Source: Bacteroidetes bacterium UBA2234 (GTDB lineage: Bacteria; Bacteroidota; Bacteroidia; NS11-12g; UBA955). From it: DNA of 9,166 nucleotides. A program made the translations under genes and the position numbers. How positions within the stretch are numbered: position 1 is the stretch's first letter; each line of letters begins with the position of its first letter. The stretch spans positions 3,636 through 12,801 of the forward strand of contig DDYM01000042.1 in assembly GCA_002347985.1 (NCBI GenBank). The letters run 5' to 3'. Shown here piece by piece: positions 6,769 to 9,166 of this stretch. The notes beneath the pieces are model-generated. The model had not been told where the DNA came from and did no database searches. It saw only the letters and a program-made list of their open reading frames with translations.

Positions 6769-6776
6769 TATTTTTG
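6769..6776 (+). promoter_or_regulatory. -7 element of the MATE transporter gene
   Basis: TATTTTTG matches TAnnTTTG exactly and ends 12 bases before the ATG at 6789, predicting a leader of only about 6-8 bases. A -33 match is weak: CTG rather than TTG lies at 19-base spacing (6747-6749), and a TTG at 6752-6754 is too close at 14 bases. No Shine-Dalgarno sequence precedes the start. Confidence 0.45.
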
Positions 6777-6788
6777 TAGCCTTATTCC

Positions 6789-8159
6789 ATGCAAAATCCA
6801 TTCAGTACATACAAAATTCAAATACAACAGACCCTTAAATTGGCGTATCCAATCATATTAGGTCAGCTAGGAATCGTATTGATGGGTGTTGCGGACATGT
6901 TGATGGTGGGACCATTGGGTTCGGAGGAATTGGCTAGTGTGAATCAAGCAAACAATTTGTTCTTCATGATTAGCGGACTCACTTTTGGGGTATTATTCTC
7001 AGTGAGTACCTTGGTTAGCATCAAGGTTGGACAGAAGCGGGCGGCAGATGGATTTATTACCTATCGCGCTGGGTTGGTGGCTGCGTTAATTTTGTTCGTT
7101 TTTCAATTTGCTGTGTTGCAAGTTTTCGTTCACAATTTCCATTGGTTAAAGCAGGACGCCTCTATTGAACGTTTGGCTCCTGGGTTTCTAAATATTTTAA
7201 GTTGGAGCATTTTGCCTCTTTTATTTAATGTGGTTACCAGACAGTTTACAGATGGTTTGGGTCATACCAAAATTGCCATGTTAATTACTTTGGGCGGGCT
7301 GGGGTTGAATGTATTTCTATGTTATGTTCTGATTTACGGTCATTTTGGTGTGTCGGCTATGGGATTGAATGGCGCTGCCTACGCTACTTTGATTTCTAGG
7401 ATTGTGATGGCGTTGGTGGGTTTATGGTATGTTCGATATTCAGCATTTATGCGCGAGTACGTGCCCAAGGCGATGCCGGGTTGGTCAAAGATCAAAATAG
7501 AGCTTCCTAGTATTTGGAAGATTGGGTTGCCCATCGCTTTGCAAACTTTTGCAGAATGGGCTTGTTTTGGACTTTCTGGGGTAATGGTGGGTTGGTTTGG
7601 TGCCAAGCAGTTGGCGGCCCATGCCGTTGCATTGAGTTTTGCGTCGATCACCTACATGGTTGTGAGTGGAATTGCCATGGCGGGTGCCATCATCGTAGGA
7701 AATAAATACGGCGAGAAAAATCGCGATCAAATCAGACATGCGGCGCACGCCATTTTTTTGATCATCGCTGTTTTTGAAGTGGGAAATGCATTGTTGTTTA
7801 TTTTCGGCAATCACTGGATAGCAAGGTTATACGAGGTGAAGGCCAATGTAATGCCTACCATTTTGCCATTGTTTATTTTGGCTGCGATTTTTCAGTTGGC
7901 CGATGGGATTCAGGCCGGTGCAATGAACCTGCTGAGAGGCATAAAAGATGTCAATTGGTCGTCCGGATTGTCCATCCTCAGCTATTGGGTGATTTCTTTG
8001 CCACTGTCTTACCTTTTGGGAGTATGGCAGAATTGGCAGGTTTATGGGATTTGGATAGGGTTCACGGTGGGCTTGTTCGTTGCCGCTTCTTTTGGCGTTT
8101 GGCGATTCTATAAGCATTTGCGTGTCCTGGAATTTGAAGACGAAACAGAATATTCATGA
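6789..8159 (+). CDS. MATE-family multidrug efflux transporter (NorM-like)
   Basis: A 456-residue inner-membrane protein with about 12 hydrophobic helices, the normal length and layout for MATE transporters, which export cationic drugs, dyes or metabolites in exchange for H+ or Na+. The N-terminal signature L-A-Y-P-I-I-L-G-Q-L-G is followed by V-A-D-M-L-M-V-G-P-L-G, where D36 in helix 1 matches the conserved acidic residue of NorM-type proteins implicated in ion coupling. The second half repeats the pattern from about residue 240 (I-G-L-P-I-A-L-Q-T-F-A-E-W), reflecting the family's internal duplication. The ATG start is favoured because a -7 promoter element lies 12 bases upstream. Its TGA stop overlaps the start of the next gene (ATGA, 8156-8159), so the two are probably co-transcribed and translationally coupled. 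Substrate cannot be inferred. Confidence 0.95.
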   Translation: MQNPFSTYKIQIQQTLKLAYPIILGQLGIVLMGVADMLMVGPLGSEELASVNQANNLFFMISGLTFGVLFSVSTLVSIKVGQKRAADGFITYRAGLVAALILFVFQFAVLQVFVHNFHWLKQDASIERLAPGFLNILSWSILPLLFNVVTRQFTDGLGHTKIAMLITLGGLGLNVFLCYVLIYGHFGVSAMGLNGAAYATLISRIVMALVGLWYVRYSAFMREYVPKAMPGWSKIKIELPSIWKIGLPIALQTFAEWACFGLSGVMVGWFGAKQLAAHAVALSFASITYMVVSGIAMAGAIIVGNKYGEKNRDQIRHAAHAIFLIIAVFEVGNALLFIFGNHWIARLYEVKANVMPTILPLFILAAIFQLADGIQAGAMNLLRGIKDVNWSSGLSILSYWVISLPLSYLLGVWQNWQVYGIWIGFTVGLFVAASFGVWRFYKHLRVLEFEDETEYS

Positions 8160-8980
8160 GAAAGTATATTTCTATTCTAGGGGTCATTGCCCTTTTTAAC
8201 ATTGCTATCGGACAGCAACCCAGAGAGAAAAAATGGGCAAATTCTTTGTCGATTTCAACCACGCCAAATTGGAGCAGTGCTTTGATTGTAGGGTATCAGC
8301 CTGATATCGCTGGAGGTTTCACGGAATCTCAACTGCGAGATTCTTTTTCTAAGTCCGATCGCTCTTTGAAGACATTCAACTTTGATCTAAATTATCACAA
8401 GAAAATCAATGGCTATTCCAATTTTGTATTTGGCGTTGGGATGATTAACAACGGATTTACTAGGGTAAAAGAAGGCCAAATGTTTAAATATGTCATCCAT
8501 CCAGATGTAGGCATTTATCCCAATTTCGTAAGTGCTGGATTGATGGAAGTGCATTACGAATATCACAGTCGTTTCATTGCAGGGCTATTTGCCTATGAAA
8601 AACGAATGGATGGCGTTCGTTTTCAGTTGCAAAATGCAAGTTTGTGGTACCAAGTGGGCGTGATGCCCGCTTTCCAGATGAACCACGAGTTGAGGATTCA
8701 TACCGTGGGTTTTGAGATGCCCCAAGGGAACAATTTTGTTGTAAATGATTATGTTGCCTCTACGGTTGATACCGGAGTGTTATTAACACCGTCGACCCAG
8801 GTAAAGGGCAATGCATTTTTAACGGCATCGATGCGAATGGAGTACAATCTGGATCGACTGGTTCATATTTACGCTTCGCCGAAAATTCTGTTTCCTGTAT
8901 TGCCTAACAACAAAGGGGTTCAGACATATTTTTCTCCGCAGATCGGCGTTGAGTTGGGATTGCGTTTCCCCTTGGATTAA
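8156..8980 (+). CDS. Secreted beta-barrel-like protein coupled to the MATE gene
   Basis: A 274-residue protein of no recognised family. It begins with a Sec signal peptide (M-R-K-Y, hydrophobic core at residues 5-18, A-I-G cleavage site near 19 before Q-Q-P-R). The mature part has repeated amphipathic stretches with aromatic ends (F-D-L-N-Y-H-K-K-I-N-G-Y-S-N-F-V-F-G-V-G-M, M-E-V-H-Y-E-Y-H-S-R-F-I-A-G-L-F-A-Y-E and L-G-L-R-F-P-L-D at the C-terminus), as expected of an outer-membrane barrel; the last strand is close to, but not exactly, the classical F-terminal signature. The ATG overlaps the MATE stop codon by four bases, so translation likely depends on the upstream gene. A role beside the efflux pump is only an inference from that coupling. 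Confidence 0.75.
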   Translation: MRKYISILGVIALFNIAIGQQPREKKWANSLSISTTPNWSSALIVGYQPDIAGGFTESQLRDSFSKSDRSLKTFNFDLNYHKKINGYSNFVFGVGMINNGFTRVKEGQMFKYVIHPDVGIYPNFVSAGLMEVHYEYHSRFIAGLFAYEKRMDGVRFQLQNASLWYQVGVMPAFQMNHELRIHTVGFEMPQGNNFVVNDYVASTVDTGVLLTPSTQVKGNAFLTASMRMEYNLDRLVHIYASPKILFPVLPNNKGVQTYFSPQIGVELGLRFPLD

Positions 8981-8997
8981 GTATTTCCGCTTAGATA

Positions 8998-9038
8998 TTC
9001 AACACCAAGGGCGGCCATTGGCCGCCCTTGGTGTTGAA
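8998..9038. terminator. Long perfect hairpin, probable transcription terminator between convergent genes
   Basis: A 19-base inverted repeat (8998-9016 and 9020-9038) with a 3-base loop ATT and a very GC-rich core (GGGCGGCC). It starts 17 bases after the stop of the preceding gene, the expected place for a terminator. Neither side carries a run of T, so it is not a classical intrinsic terminator; it may act as a 3' end stabiliser or a bidirectional stop for this gene and a possible gene arriving on the minus strand. Confidence 0.6.
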
Positions 9039-9100
9039 ACTATTTCATTGAGCCGACAAAATCTTCGGCCCGATAAAGACTCCTATTTTTTGAATGTCAA

Positions 9101-9166
9101 TTATTTGCCATTCATTTTCGCACTGATGTATTCGCGGTTTAACGTCGCAATTACACTCAATGGAAT
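9101..9166 (-). CDS. Possible C-terminal end of a gene entering from the right edge
   Basis: On the minus strand the frame is open from the window edge to TAA at 9101-9103 and encodes 21 residues beginning I-P-L-S-V-I-A-T-L-N-R-E-Y and ending K-M-N-G-K. Its composition and codons look like those of the neighbouring genes, and the hairpin at 8998-9038 would lie downstream of it. I recognise no family in so short a piece. A second minus-strand frame is also open from the edge (9164 down to TGA at 9045-9047) but is cysteine-rich and less protein-like, and one plus-strand frame is open too, so the choice is tentative. Confidence 0.35.
   Translation of the reverse strand: MPLSVIATLNREYISAKMNGK

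Noticed and set aside
9045..9164. Alternative minus-strand frame open to the right edge, and a plus-strand frame starting near ATG 9126
   Set aside because: The first is cysteine-rich with no recognisable character; the second has too few codons before the edge to judge. The frame ending at 9101 looks more like a protein end, though this remains tentative.
1..9166. Search for a defence system, mobile element, CRISPR array, riboswitch or biosynthetic cluster
   Set aside because: No transposase, integrase, nuclease pair, repeat array, conserved RNA leader or clustered biosynthetic enzymes are visible; the genes are ordinary housekeeping, envelope and stress functions.

Overview
The window looks like ordinary chromosomal DNA from a member of the Bacteroidota. 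Three things support this. Several genes are preceded by the phylum's TAnnTTTG-type -7 promoter element and lack a Shine-Dalgarno sequence. One large secreted thioredoxin-fold protein has the DUF4369-like plus TlpA-like layout common in this phylum. Several small secreted beta-barrel-like proteins end gene clusters. I cannot name a genus from the sequence. There is no IS element, integrase, CRISPR array, tRNA or rRNA, and I see no clear sign of recent transfer.

Layout from left to right: the 3' end of a GH29-type alpha-L-fucosidase (+, cut by the left edge); a strong bidirectional terminator; a cold-shock domain protein (-) with its own promoter; a three-histidine-box fatty acid desaturase (-) behind a consensus -7 element that almost touches its start codon; two divergent small secreted, probably outer-membrane, proteins (- then +); a large secreted TlpA-like thiol-disulfide protein (-) whose stop codon directly abuts that of the preceding + strand gene; a divergent alkyltransferase-like DNA repair protein (+) in which alanine replaces the reactive cysteine of MGMT; an RluA-family pseudouridine synthase (-, GTG start); a divergent MATE efflux transporter (+) that overlaps by 4 bases with a secreted beta-barrel-like protein (+); a long perfect hairpin; and possibly the last codons of another - strand gene at the right edge.

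Most genes stand alone or in divergent pairs. The only clear translational coupling is between the MATE transporter and the downstream secreted protein. The cold-shock protein and the desaturase lie side by side on the same strand. Both classes are linked to low-temperature adaptation (RNA chaperoning and membrane fluidity), but each seems to have its own promoter.

I found no convincing new multi-gene system. The points most worth a second look are the cysteine-less MGMT homologue, the -7 elements placed 4 to 12 bases from start codons (suggesting leaderless or very short-leader mRNAs), the zero-base tail-to-tail gene junction at 3775/3776, and the MATE/beta-barrel overlap.
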